NCBI RefSeq assembly: GCF_000157895.3 | Contig: NC_022663.1 | Coordinates: 2,790,001-2,854,000, forward strand | Length of the DNA stretch: 64,000 nucleotides | Reading direction: 5' to 3' | Source of the DNA: Mycobacterium kansasii ATCC 12478 | Lineage (GTDB): Bacteria > Actinomycetota > Actinomycetes > Mycobacteriales > Mycobacteriaceae | In this document: positions 9,571 through 17,665 of the stretch, piece by piece | Layout: each line of letters opens with the position of its first letter | Position numbering within the stretch: the first letter of the stretch is position 1 | The notes under the pieces: generated by a model | What the model was told of the DNA's origin: nothing | The model's database searches: none | What the model saw: the letters and a program-made list of their open reading frames with translations, nothing else | Translations under genes and position numbers: made by a program

Positions 9571-10143
9571 TTACGCGAAGCCCCAGTCATCATCTCCGTC
9601 GGATTGTTCCGGGCAATCGCGTTGGTAGTGGGTCGCAAACGCTTCAGCTTCTGCTGCTGCTGCTTGTTCTGGCGTCGGCAAATTCCACAAAGTACTAACG
9701 GATTCCCGTAACTGTGCAGCGTGCTGTCCATCCCCGTCGGCCAGCTGGGCCATCCTGTCAAGGATGAACGTGTATTGAGCCGCTTGCGCCTTCTGTCGAG
9801 CCAGGTCGGCGATCATAAGGATCTCCGAGGCGAGCCGCGTTTCGCTCATGGACGCTACCCTGGTTGACAGCTGGATATCGTCAATCCGGCCGTCCATCAA
9901 GGCCGACACCGATATGGTTCGTTCCGGGTTAGTCACGATGAAAGTGGCGATATCTTCCGGCGCGACGTCTTCGGCCCGACCGTGCGCGTCGTTCACGCCG
10001 GTCCTGCGGTCCGGGGACGCCGTCGACGGGAAGCAAACGGTCGGGTCAATAGTCGGAGGCGCAACCCCGTAGGCCCCAGGGTCGCCCCCACTGTCCACGG
10101 TGTCGAAATCATCGTCGTCAAAGTCGTTCTTGCACAAGTCCAC
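9571..10143 (-). CDS. espD: EspD-like ESX-1 secretion-associated protein
   Basis: 190 residues from GTG 10143 (GAAGGGA seven bases upstream). Acidic repeat-like N-terminus (NDFDDDDFDTVD), central TVTNPxRTxSVSALMDGRIDxxxLSxRVAxMSExxLASEILxIADLARQKAQxAQYxFI pattern and acidic C-terminus ending DDDWGFA; this matches EspD (Rv3614c) throughout and more weakly EspH (Rv3867). EspD stabilises EspA and EspC and is itself exported in M. tuberculosis, independently of ESX-1. It is third in an espA-espC-espD order, as in the canonical locus. The canonical espACD operon lies elsewhere in H37Rv, so this is probably a paralog. Confidence 0.88.
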   Translation of the reverse strand: MDLCKNDFDDDDFDTVDSGGDPGAYGVAPPTIDPTVCFPSTASPDRRTGVNDAHGRAEDVAPEDIATFIVTNPERTISVSALMDGRIDDIQLSTRVASMSETRLASEILMIADLARQKAQAAQYTFILDRMAQLADGDGQHAAQLRESVSTLWNLPTPEQAAAAEAEAFATHYQRDCPEQSDGDDDWGFA

Positions 10144-10266
10144 TCTGGTATCCCTTCCCAACCGCCCGCCAATCAGCCGTAGTGGGGATTGCGAGCGGTG
10201 CCGACGAGCCCGAACCGGTGTCCTGTTTCAGGGAAAAATGAGGGCGCCGGGGTGCAAGGAATTTGG

Positions 10267-10578
10267 TCAGAAATTCAACGACTCGATGGCTTGACGCCAG
10301 GTTTCATCGGCATCCAGGTATGCACGCGCAGCAGTTCGCAGATTTTTTGCCAGCGCGATACCGGCAGCGTGCAAGGACGAGCCGAAGGCGTTGTGCGCAC
10401 TCTCATACATCTTCAACGTGTCGTTGAACTGCTTGCAATACGATCCGTGGCTGATCGCCACTGACTCTGCTAATCCAGCGGTAGCGGCGACTCCCGAGGA
10501 CGCACTTGCTGCCGCGTTGTGTTGATGTGACGCGAGAACATCGAGCAATTCGGGCTGGACTTTGAGAATGTTCGTCAT
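10267..10578 (-). CDS. espC: EspC-like ESX-1 substrate
   Basis: 103 residues, exactly the family length. Translation MTNILKVQPELLDVLASHQHNAA parallels EspC (Rv3615c); a SHGSYCKQFNDTL segment is conserved, and the C-terminus carries YLDAD, the YxxxD/E type VII export signal. EspC is co-secreted with EspA and EsxA/EsxB through ESX-1 and forms surface filaments in M. tuberculosis. The gene lies 72 bases after espA and 123 before espD on the same strand, so a single operon is likely. ATG 10578 chosen by homology. Confidence 0.9.
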   Translation of the reverse strand: MTNILKVQPELLDVLASHQHNAAASASSGVAATAGLAESVAISHGSYCKQFNDTLKMYESAHNAFGSSLHAAGIALAKNLRTAARAYLDADETWRQAIESLNF

Positions 10579-10650
10579 TGATCACGCACCCTTCGCTTGC
10601 CGTTGCGCCTATGCGCTAGTTGTCAATCAGGATTTCGCTTGTTAACGGCG

Positions 10651-11823
10651 TCAAACGACGCGTCGCGCCGACACCAGTTGACCACCGCCGACTCCGGCTT
10701 CGACTGGCGCGCGCTCCTCACCGTCTGTCCCCGCCGCCGCGCCTTCCGCGTACTTCTTCCCCGGCGCGCCCTTCGCCGACCCCGCAGCGGGATGCATGCC
10801 GCCCAGCCCTTGGGGGCCCTGCGCAGCGGGCGACTGCTGCTGTGCGCCGAGCTGTTCCGAAAGCGGCTTGGCCGAAGCGTCATCATGGGGACGCACATCC
10901 TGGCGATCGGCGGCCGAACGCAGCTGAGCGACGTTGGTTAAGCCCCCGAGCCCGTTGGGCAAGCCCCCGAGGCCGGCACCAACGCCGGGCAGACCAGGCA
11001 ATCCGGCACCCGCCAAGCTGTCCAAGCTCGCTAAACCGGCGGATCCGGATGCCGTAGGCGAGCTGAAGAAGCCAGTTAGCTGGGACAAGCCGCCGCTCAT
11101 TCCTGCTAAACCAGGCACGCCCATGAAGAACGACTCCAGCGTCGACCCCCATTTCGACAACAATGCATACGCCCACTGCGCGAGGTCGCCCAAAAGGTTC
11201 TCGAGGAAGCCGATCGGGTTCGTGATGAAGTCCCATACATCCACCAGGATGTCGTCGATGATGTCCACCACATCCGACACGATGTCCACCACCACAGAAG
11301 CCAACAGGCTCGCCAACTTGGCTAACAGGCCGAGAAGCTGAGCGGTGTGAATCAGCGTCTCAACTGTCAAGTAGGCGAGTGCACCACCCACCACGGCCAT
11401 CCCCGCAGCGCAAATCGGCGCTTGGAAGGAGGCCGACATCGCCCACCCGACAAGCGGGATGTAGGTCAGGTCCACCGCCACCGGACGCACGAACTCAAGG
11501 CCCTTCCGTACCCCGGCCAGTACGTCGCGTGTCTTCTCGACCGCGTTGGCCTGGTCCGCGATCAACTGCTGAAGCTCACGGTCCAGTTCCGCTAGCTGCT
11601 GGAAAAAGTTCAGCTGATCCTTATTCTTGCCCGCGTAGTTCTCGGCGGCCGAACCTTGCCAGCTGTCACCCGGAAACGCCGACCCCAAATCATCAAGGGC
11701 CTTTGCAAAGAACGATAGCGCGGAGTTGATTATGCCGCCGTCGTCGGGAACGCCAATCCCAAGAAGGACGTACATACCGTCGATGAAACCGATTGTTGGA
11801 TCAATGATGAAGGCTCTGCTCAT
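10651..11823 (-). CDS. espA: EspA-like ESX-1 substrate
   Basis: 390 residues from ATG 11823 (MSRAFIIDPTIGFIDGMYVLLGIG); EspA of H37Rv has 392. Domains: helical N-terminal part with WQG (the WxG turn) in FPGDSWQGSAAENYAGKN, a hydrophobic region with a single cysteine (APICAAGMAVVGGALAYL; EspA dimerises through a cysteine here), FITNPIGFLENLLGDL, and a low-complexity Gly/Ala/Ser tail with GMHPAAG and KKYAEGAAAGT, shared with EspA. EspA is needed for EsxA secretion and virulence. Upstream in-frame codons are open but unlike EspA, so I reject the longer start. Confidence 0.9.
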   Translation of the reverse strand: MSRAFIIDPTIGFIDGMYVLLGIGVPDDGGIINSALSFFAKALDDLGSAFPGDSWQGSAAENYAGKNKDQLNFFQQLAELDRELQQLIADQANAVEKTRDVLAGVRKGLEFVRPVAVDLTYIPLVGWAMSASFQAPICAAGMAVVGGALAYLTVETLIHTAQLLGLLAKLASLLASVVVDIVSDVVDIIDDILVDVWDFITNPIGFLENLLGDLAQWAYALLSKWGSTLESFFMGVPGLAGMSGGLSQLTGFFSSPTASGSAGLASLDSLAGAGLPGLPGVGAGLGGLPNGLGGLTNVAQLRSAADRQDVRPHDDASAKPLSEQLGAQQQSPAAQGPQGLGGMHPAAGSAKGAPGKKYAEGAAAGTDGEERAPVEAGVGGGQLVSARRVV

Positions 11824-12898
11824 GTCTGGTACCCGTCCGATCTTCGTCGATTTCCGATCGATTGGCCAGCTGGGTGATAGCGCCCAGTACGTCTGCCAGT
11901 TATATACCTGTGATCGGGACCACGTGTCAACGGTCATTATTGCTTATAATGGGAGAAACCACGCTCTACTTTCCGTCATCACAGCTGGCACACTGACGCC
12001 TGCCCTCGTCGCTGGGTGACACCGGGCAGTAGTCTCGTAGGTGGCCCGCGCTCGGAGCGGTGCCTCGCGATGTGCCTCGGTGGTCGCCAAATCCGTTGCG
12101 CCAGAGTGGATATGGCTTGTCGTTCGGTTTGGCAACGACGGGTCCACGGCCGGTCTGCGTACACGCCAAAGTGCTGGGGCGCTCGGGTGCGCGACCCGGC
12201 GAAGCTAATCTGTTAACGCAACTAATTGCTCTGCTCATGTCAGGCGCGATTGGAAACTCGACTGATCTCATCTCGATTTTTTTTGAACCCAGTCGACCCG
12301 CCGCCCAATACTATTGGGCGGCGATCTGACAGTGAATAGTTACGACCGCGCAGAATTTTATCCACCCCTACTGCTAGCCACTGCCCGGAATACTTGCAAA
12401 CCGAAGGAGTCAATTACGTCTGCACAGAAACTTATCGGGTGCGCCCGACTCTTATCGGCCCGCTGCCGGTGGTGCAGCATGCGCGCCTCGCACTCGGTGA
12501 ATATGCGGTTGACCAGCGACGATTGCACCCCCCGAACCGAGGACGCGGACACTTCCGGTGGCGTCACCTGGCCCCGTTGCTAACGACGCCGGCCGCGTAC
12601 CCAGCGCATCAAGATCAAATCGACGACTGCACATGCATTCTGCTAGCAATTGTTTCCATAGGAAGACCGCATCTGTGCAGCATGTCCCAAGACTTCGCTC
12701 GAGTAGTCGAATCGGGCGAGGGATTTAAGACGCCGGACGTGCAACGTGAAACGTCGCGTCGAGGTCGGAAACGACCAGCCACGCCCCGGGTGGACGGGCA
12801 ATGTTGCGGTGATCCGTTGCACGTGGGCAACGCGCATGTTGGGCAATGATCGTGACAAGTGGGCGCATCTTCTCGAGGATGATCATCACGGAATCGGG
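11824..12898. other. Long, relatively A+T-rich intergenic region upstream of the espA-like gene
   Basis: No convincing gene in about 1.07 kb; the ORFs present are short and have no family features. The stretch around 12180-12420 is clearly richer in A and T than its surroundings, including an eight-T run at 12277-12284. In H37Rv espACD is also preceded by a very long regulatory region bound by EspR, PhoP, MprA and Lsr2 (established knowledge). A similar silenced or activated promoter region is inferred here; no specific site could be assigned. Confidence 0.6.
12299..12323. repeat. 25-base perfect palindrome in the espA upstream region
   Basis: CGCCGCCCAATA, one central C, then TATTGGGCGGCG: 12-base arms with no mismatch. 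It sits in the A+T-rich part, just right of a T run. On neither strand is it followed by a U tract in the right place for an intrinsic terminator, so an operator or a remnant of a mobile element end are the alternatives. Confidence 0.75.
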
Positions 12899-13172
12899 AA
12901 CTCACTGCGTGTCGGCCGGCCCCGCCCGTGCGCCGGCCCGCGCCACGCCGGCGAAAGCCACCGGAACCTCGACGGTGACCACCACGTCGAGGTCCCGTAC
13001 CGCGCAACGGCATCGCCACCCCCGTCGCCTGCGCCACGGCCGTTGCCCGCGCGCAGGCCGCCGGGCCGCCATCCGGTAGCCGCGCGGCCGCCGCCAGCGC
13101 GGCCAGATCGGCGACCGCCTGCGCACGATGCCGAGCCACCGCCACCGAGCCCGGGTAGGCGCCCGCCCTGGT
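12899..13172 (-). pseudogene. Duplicated fragment of the Rv3654c-like TadE gene
   Basis: About 275 bases nearly identical to 15402-15682, the 3' two-thirds of the intact Rv3654c-like gene, in the same orientation. The stop codon and the VARHRAQAVADLAALAAAARLPDGG segment are present, but small indels near the GVAMPL segment break the frame, and the 5' part (the membrane segment) is missing. It abuts a PE_PGRS tail at its 5' side. It is a non-functional scar of a duplication. Confidence 0.85.
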
Positions 13173-13278
13173 GAACCACATCGGCAACGGCGGCACGGGC
13201 ACCCCGCCCAGCAGCCCCGGCGCCGGCGGTGGCGGCGGACTGCTGCTCGGCCAGAACGGTGTCAACGGGTCTACATAA
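13173..13278 (+). pseudogene. Orphan PE_PGRS 3' tail fragment
   Basis: IGNGGTGTP...GAGGGGGLLLGQNGVNGST then TAA, matching the last codons of the PE_PGRS gene ending at 9443 (LLLGQNGVGGST). No start or PE domain is attached. Downstream bases 13305-13345 also resemble 9500-9545. It represents the right-hand copy of a duplicated PE_PGRS 3' end flanking the esp cassette. Confidence 0.8.
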
Positions 13279-13434
13279 ACGGGCGGCCACCGCGATGTAG
13301 CGGCATACGGCGGGGATCTCGCCGAAGCCGCCGACGCCCCTTCGGCGCAACGATACGGTGGGCTCGATGCCGATCGTCTGGGACGACCGCAACCCTCGCG
13401 CCGTCGCCGGACATGCCGTATCAGGAGGTCTGAG

Positions 13435-15375
13435 TTGTCGTTTGTGTCCACGGCCCCGGAGTCGATGGCAGCGGCCGCCACTGACTTGGCAAGTATCAAC
13501 TCGGCAATCAGCGCCGCCAACGCCGCGGCGACAGCGGCCACCACCAGAGTCGCAGCAGCGGGAGCCGACGAGGTATCGGTGGCCATCGCCGAGATATTCG
13601 GCGGACACGCCCGCACATATCAGACGCTGAGCGCTCGAATCGCGACCTTTCACGAGCAGTTCGTCCACGCCTTGTCGTCGGCTGCGTATTGCTATGCCGG
13701 CACCGAGGCCGCCAGTGCGTCACCGCTGCAAAATCTGCTGAATACGCTCAACGCTTCCACCCAGGCACTGACGGGGCGTCCGCTTATCGGCAACGGGGCC
13801 AACGGCGCCCCGGGGACCGGGCAAGACGGCGGGCCCGGCGGCCTCTTGTTCGGCAACGGCGGGGCCGGCGGGTCCGGCGCACCCGGCCACAACGGCGGCA
13901 ACGGCGGGGCAGCCGGCCTGTTCGGCAACGGCGGGGCCGGCGGTGCAGGCGGGGCCGGTGTCGACGGCCCACCGGGCGGGCCCGGGGGTGCCGGCGGAGC
14001 GGGCGGCGCCGGCGGCTGGCTGTACGGTTCCGGCGGTGCCGGCGGAGCAGGCGGAACCGGCGTGACCGCCGGCGGCGTCGGCGGGGGCGGCGGCGTGGGC
14101 GGTTTGTTCGGCAATGGCGGCGCCGGCGGCATCGGCGGCGTCAGTCGCACTGACGTCGGCGGTGCCGGGGGGACCGGTGGGGCTGGCGGGCTGGTCGGTG
14201 CCGGCGGTGCCGGCGGGGACGGTGGCCTCGGGGTGAGCGCTGCTGCCGGAAATGGCGGTGCTGGCGGCCGGGCCGGACTGCTGTCCGGAACCGGCGGTGC
14301 TGGCGGTCACGGCGGCACCGGCCATACCTCCGGCGGGATCGGCGGCACGGGCGGGGCTGCCGGCCTGCTGTCCGGCGCGGGCGGCACCGGAGGGACAGGC
14401 GGGACCGGTCTCTGGGTTGACGGCGGCCACGGCGGCGACGGCGGAGCCGCCGGGCTCTTCAGTGTCGGTGGGACCGGCGGTAATGGCGGGGCCGGCGGCG
14501 ACCACGGCGGCACCGGCGGCGCGGGCGGCCACGCCACGACACTCTTCGGCTCCGGCGGTGCCGGCGGTCATGGTGGCTCCGGTGACCTCGACGGCGGCAA
14601 CGGCGGCACCGGCGGGTCTGCCGGACTCTTCGGCAACGGCGGCAACGGCGGCAACGGCGGGGCCGGGCTGTCCGGCAACGGCGGCGCCGGCGGGACTGGC
14701 GGGGCGGCCGGCCTAGTCGGCGGTGGCGGGGCCGGTGGCATCGGCGGAGCTGGAGGCATCAACGGCGGGAAGGGCGGCGCCGGCGGACGCGCCGGGCTCC
14801 TCTATGGCGCCGGCGGCGCCGGCGGCAACGGGGGTGACGGTCAGCCGGCTGACGGCGGGGACGGTGGCGCGGGCGGGGCGGCCGGATTGTTTGGCGACGG
14901 CGGTGCCGGGGGCATCGGCGGTGCCGGCCGTACCAACGGCGGGGTCGGCGGCGCCGGCGGCCACGCGGGCATACTTCAGGGCGACGGCGGCGCCGGCGGG
15001 GAGGGCGGCGCCAGCGGCACCTACGGCGGCGCCGGCGGAGCCGGCGGCGACGCCGGCATCCTCCTCGGCTTGGGGGGTGTCGGTGGCGCCGGGGGGTCGG
15101 GCGGATTCGCTGAAAATACGATCGGCATCGGCGGCGACGGCGGGTCGGGCGGTGATGGCGGGCTGATCGGCAATGGCGGCGACGGCGGAGCCGGTGGCGG
15201 CACGTTGACCACGGGCAGCACCGGCGGCAACGGTGGTAACGGCGGTAATGCCCGGCTGATCGGTAGCGGCGGCAACGGCGGCAACGCCGGTACGGGCACC
15301 CAGATGGGCCTTGCCGGCACCGGCGGAGCCGGCGGCGAACTGTTCGGCGCCAACGGCATGGACGGGTTGACGTAG
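13435..15375 (+). CDS. PE_PGRS family protein (646 aa), TTG start
   Basis: PE domain residues 1-95 (SFVSTAPESMAAAATDLASINS, GADEVSVAIAEIFGGHARTYQ, CYAGTEA), then GRPLIGNGANGAPGTGQDGG and a very long GGX-repeat domain ending LFGANGMDGLT. The start is TTG at 13435, chosen because a strong AGGAGGT lies seven bases upstream and the PE motif begins at the next codon. It takes the PE_PGRS61 position. Probably an ESX-5-exported surface protein. The repeats are coding and in frame throughout. Confidence 0.92.
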   Translation: MSFVSTAPESMAAAATDLASINSAISAANAAATAATTRVAAAGADEVSVAIAEIFGGHARTYQTLSARIATFHEQFVHALSSAAYCYAGTEAASASPLQNLLNTLNASTQALTGRPLIGNGANGAPGTGQDGGPGGLLFGNGGAGGSGAPGHNGGNGGAAGLFGNGGAGGAGGAGVDGPPGGPGGAGGAGGAGGWLYGSGGAGGAGGTGVTAGGVGGGGGVGGLFGNGGAGGIGGVSRTDVGGAGGTGGAGGLVGAGGAGGDGGLGVSAAAGNGGAGGRAGLLSGTGGAGGHGGTGHTSGGIGGTGGAAGLLSGAGGTGGTGGTGLWVDGGHGGDGGAAGLFSVGGTGGNGGAGGDHGGTGGAGGHATTLFGSGGAGGHGGSGDLDGGNGGTGGSAGLFGNGGNGGNGGAGLSGNGGAGGTGGAAGLVGGGGAGGIGGAGGINGGKGGAGGRAGLLYGAGGAGGNGGDGQPADGGDGGAGGAAGLFGDGGAGGIGGAGRTNGGVGGAGGHAGILQGDGGAGGEGGASGTYGGAGGAGGDAGILLGLGGVGGAGGSGGFAENTIGIGGDGGSGGDGGLIGNGGDGGAGGGTLTTGSTGGNGGNGGNARLIGSGGNGGNAGTGTQMGLAGTGGAGGELFGANGMDGLT

Positions 15376-15404
15376 CGGTTCAACAGTCTGCGCCGCACTG
15401 CGAC

Positions 15405-15761
15405 TCACTTGCTGCCGGCCGGCCCCGCCCGTGCGGCGGCCCGCGCCACGCCGGCGAAAGCCACCGGAACCTCGACAGTGACCACCACATCGAGGTCCCG
15501 TACCGCGCAGCCGGCATCGCCCACCCCCATCGCCTGCGCCACGGCCGTTGCCCGCGCGCAAGCCACCGGGCCGCCATCCGGTAACCGCGCGGCCGCCGCC
15601 AGCGCGGCCAGATCGGCGACCGCCTGCGCACGATGCCGAGCCACCGCCACCGAGCCCAGATAGGCGCCCGCCCCGGTGACCCACAGCAGCACGCCCACCA
15701 TCGCGACCGCGAGCACGGTGGCCGAGCCACCGTCATCGCGGCTCCGCAGCCGCCACCGCAT
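15405..15761 (-). CDS. TadE-like protein, Rv3654c family
   Basis: 118 residues from ATG 15761 (MRWRLRSRDDGGSATVLAVAMVGVLLW). A short basic head, then one hydrophobic helix (about 13-34) beginning with the GSATVLA motif typical of the helicase/secretion-neighbourhood TadE-like family, followed by AVARHRAQAVADLAALAAAARLPDG, strongly conserved. H37Rv annotates a shorter form starting at the internal MVG, but that would cut the helix. Overlaps the upstream gene by 29 bases. Likely an envelope pseudopilin-like component of the Flp/Tad-like system encoded upstream. Confidence 0.82.
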   Translation of the reverse strand: MRWRLRSRDDGGSATVLAVAMVGVLLWVTGAGAYLGSVAVARHRAQAVADLAALAAAARLPDGGPVACARATAVAQAMGVGDAGCAVRDLDVVVTVEVPVAFAGVARAAARAGPAGSK

Positions 15762-16053
15762 TGGCCGCAATATCCAAGGTAGGCAATAGCTTTGACCGAG
15801 CGACAACCGACGCGACAAGGAATTCGCCGTCCCGGCGCAGCTCGATCTGCGCCGCCGGCGGAGCGATTCGCCGAGCAACGTCGACAGCCGAACGTTGGTC
15901 CCCGCGCGCGGCCAGTCGAGCGGCCTCGCGGGCGGCGTCGATACAGCGCAACTGCATGGACACCGCCGTGAGACCGGCCATGCAAAGCACCAGCACCACG
16001 ACCAAGGTGGCGATGGCCAGAGCCGCTTCGACAGTGCTCGACCCGGCACTCGA
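15733..16053 (-). CDS. TadE-like protein, Rv3655c family (start unresolved)
   Basis: The conserved part reads SSTVEAALAIATLVVVLVLCMAGLTAV (one hydrophobic helix preceded by the TadE Glu), then CIDAAREAARLAARGD and an amphipathic C-terminal half ending AVAAAEPR. No ATG, GTG or TTG occurs in frame between 16282 and the conserved motif; the frame is open to an ATG at 16284, but that stretch shadows the pilin gene. I therefore give the end of the preceding gene as an approximate start. Either an unusual start codon or a one-base shift from the GTG at 16049 in the neighbouring frame could explain it. The M. tuberculosis homolog has been reported as a secreted modulator of host cell death. Confidence 0.72.
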   Translation of the reverse strand, partial: SSAGSSTVEAALAIATLVVVLVLCMAGLTAVSMQLRCIDAAREAARLAARGDQRSAVDVARRIAPPAAQIELRRDGEFLVASVVARSKLLPTLDIAANAVAAAEPR

Positions 16054-16055
16054 CG

Positions 16056-16259
16056 CTAAGCCTTGGTGCTGAGCGCGCGACCGATGATGTGGTTCAGCGC
16101 AGAGACCACCGAGTCGCCGGTGACAACGCTGTAGAGGATCGCGCCGAATGCGGCCGCGGCGACGGTCCCGATGGCGTACTCGACGGTGGACATGCCGGAC
16201 TCGTCGGTCACCAGCAGCGAAATGCGTGCCGAGATCGCGTGAAATATGTTGGCCACCAA
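16056..16259 (-). CDS. Flp-pilin-like small membrane protein (Rv3656c family, DUF4244)
   Basis: 67 residues: MVANIFHAISARISLLVTDESGMSTVEYAIGTVAAAAFGAILY then a short tail. The G-MSTVEYA sequence (22-29) resembles the prepilin peptidase cleavage region, with Glu at the +5-type position followed by a hydrophobic helix, as in Flp pilins. Probably the major pilin-like subunit of the adjacent Tad-like machine. It lies 22 bases after the TadC-like gene, in the same operon. Processing and assembly are inferred; no prepilin peptidase gene is in the window. Confidence 0.87.
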   Translation of the reverse strand: MVANIFHAISARISLLVTDESGMSTVEYAIGTVAAAAFGAILYSVVTGDSVVSALNHIIGRALSTKA

Positions 16260-16280
16260 TGTATTCCTTTCGTTGCGACT

Positions 16281-16871
16281 TCACATCAGACCCGAGTCAA
16301 GTACTTTTCCGGCCAACCCGGCCACCACGGGGACAAGACCCAGGCACACGAACGCCGGCAGAAAGCACAGCCCCAGCGGACCGGCGATCAGTACCCCGGC
16401 GCGTTGGGCGGCGGCGGTGGCCGTGTGCGTGGCATCGTGTCGGGACTGCGCGGCCAGTGCGGCGACGCCGTCGGCCAGCGCGGCACCCGAGGACGCCGAA
16501 CGCCGCGCCAACCGCAGCAGCGCATCGAGATGCGCGTCGGCGGAGCCGGGCGGCCAATCCGGCGGTAGCGACCAGGCGACCGACGGGTCGGCCCCTAACG
16601 CCAACAAGTCGGCGGCGCGGGACAACAGCTGCGCCAGTCGCGGCGGCGCCGAGGGGGCCGTCGCCGCCGCGGCGGCCGACACCGCCATGCCCGCGGCCAG
16701 GCACACCGCCAGCACGTCCAGGCTGGACGAGAAGGCCAGCGGATCCCGGTCTTGAGCCGGCCGCGACGGCACCCGAGGCGCGCGAGACGGCATCCCTGCG
16801 CGGGCCCGAACCACCGTCGGGCCCACTCCGGCCAACAATGCCGCGGCCAGCAACACTGCCGCGGTACTCAT
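16281..16871 (-). CDS. TadC-like membrane protein (Rv3657c family)
   Basis: 196 residues. The N-terminal helix (STAAVLLAAALLAGVG) and hydrophobic segments near 45-65 and at the C-terminus (AGVLIAGPLGLCFLPAFVCLGLVPVVAGL) fit a type II secretion F-domain inner-membrane protein. The ATG at 16871 overlaps the stop of the upstream gene as ATGA, which fixes the start. With the next gene it would form the TadB/TadC-like platform on which the ATPase acts. Confidence 0.85.
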   Translation of the reverse strand: MSTAAVLLAAALLAGVGPTVVRARAGMPSRAPRVPSRPAQDRDPLAFSSSLDVLAVCLAAGMAVSAAAAATAPSAPPRLAQLLSRAADLLALGADPSVAWSLPPDWPPGSADAHLDALLRLARRSASSGAALADGVAALAAQSRHDATHTATAAAQRAGVLIAGPLGLCFLPAFVCLGLVPVVAGLAGKVLDSGLM

Positions 16872-17665
16872 GGCGCCACTCGATCGGTAATCCGGTCCGA
16901 CCACAACAGTCCCGCGCAGACCAGCGCAACACCAATCACCAACAGCCATCCGCCCGCATGCCCGTTGAGCAGGAAGCTCACCGGTCGCGCCCCGATCAGC
17001 TGACCAAGCAACACCCCGAGCAGGGGCAGGCCGGACAGAATATTCGCGGTGGCGCGCGCGCCGGCTAACCCCGATGCCACGCTTGCCGAAAAACGTTGCC
17101 GCTCAACAATGTCGCTTTGGGCAGCGCGCATCAAGGTGGCGATGGCCAGGCCATGATCGCTGGCAAGTTGCCAGTACCCGGCGAGTCGTTCCCAGTGCGT
17201 GGGCAGAGCCGACATCCGGGCTACCGCGCGTAGGCCGCCCGTGACGTCCGCACCCAGTCGGGCGCGTGCCGCCACGGCGCGCATGGATGCGGCAACCGCA
17301 CCATCGGTTTCGTCGGCGGCGGTGCCGAACGCCTGCACTGGATGGATGCCCACCCGCAATTCGCCGACCAGCACATCAAAGGCTGCTTCCAGCGACTTCG
17401 CTTCCCTGATGGCGCGCCGACCGCAACGTCGTCGGCGGTAACGCTGGGTCGCCGTGGTGCCCACCACCGCGACAGCCAAGACGGTCGTCAACGGCAACAC
17501 CACGACGGCGCCCACAAGGGCACCGCCGCCAACCCAGAGAACCCACCGTGCTCGCAGCGGATCTTGTCGACGATGGGGACGTAAGACCTGCCACCGCCGC
17601 GGCGACGACGGCGCGACCACAAGCGCCGAAGCCAGTGTCAGCGACGCCACCGCGAGGCCGTTCAT
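16868..17665 (-). CDS. TadB/TadC-like membrane protein (Rv3658c family)
   Basis: 265 residues from ATG 17665, which overlaps the ATPase stop as ATGA. Helices near 5-20 and 45-75 (WVLWVGGGALVGAVVVL), then a cytosolic T2SSF-type domain (SLEAAFDVLVGELRVGIHPVQAFGTAA, ERLAGYWQLASDHGLAIATLMRAA) and two C-terminal helices. The long open frame upstream of ATG 17665 belongs to the ATPase gene region. Likely inner-membrane platform component of the Flp/Tad-like system. Confidence 0.86.
   Translation of the reverse strand: MNGLAVASLTLASALVVAPSSPRRWQVLRPHRRQDPLRARWVLWVGGGALVGAVVVLPLTTVLAVAVVGTTATQRYRRRRCGRRAIREAKSLEAAFDVLVGELRVGIHPVQAFGTAADETDGAVAASMRAVAARARLGADVTGGLRAVARMSALPTHWERLAGYWQLASDHGLAIATLMRAAQSDIVERQRFSASVASGLAGARATANILSGLPLLGVLLGQLIGARPVSFLLNGHAGGWLLVIGVALVCAGLLWSDRITDRVAP

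Noticed and set aside
9550..12900. Transposon or insertion sequence carrying the esp cassette
   Set aside because: No transposase ORF or matching terminal inverted repeats were found; flanking duplications are of host genes instead.
12615..13616. 333-codon minus-strand ORF across the scar region
   Set aside because: It is a composite frame through the broken Rv3654c copy and antisense PE_PGRS sequence, not a gene.
5500..15375. Regular short repeats that could suggest a CRISPR array
   Set aside because: The period is that of in-frame GGX codons inside PE_PGRS genes; there are no constant repeats with unique spacers and no cas genes.
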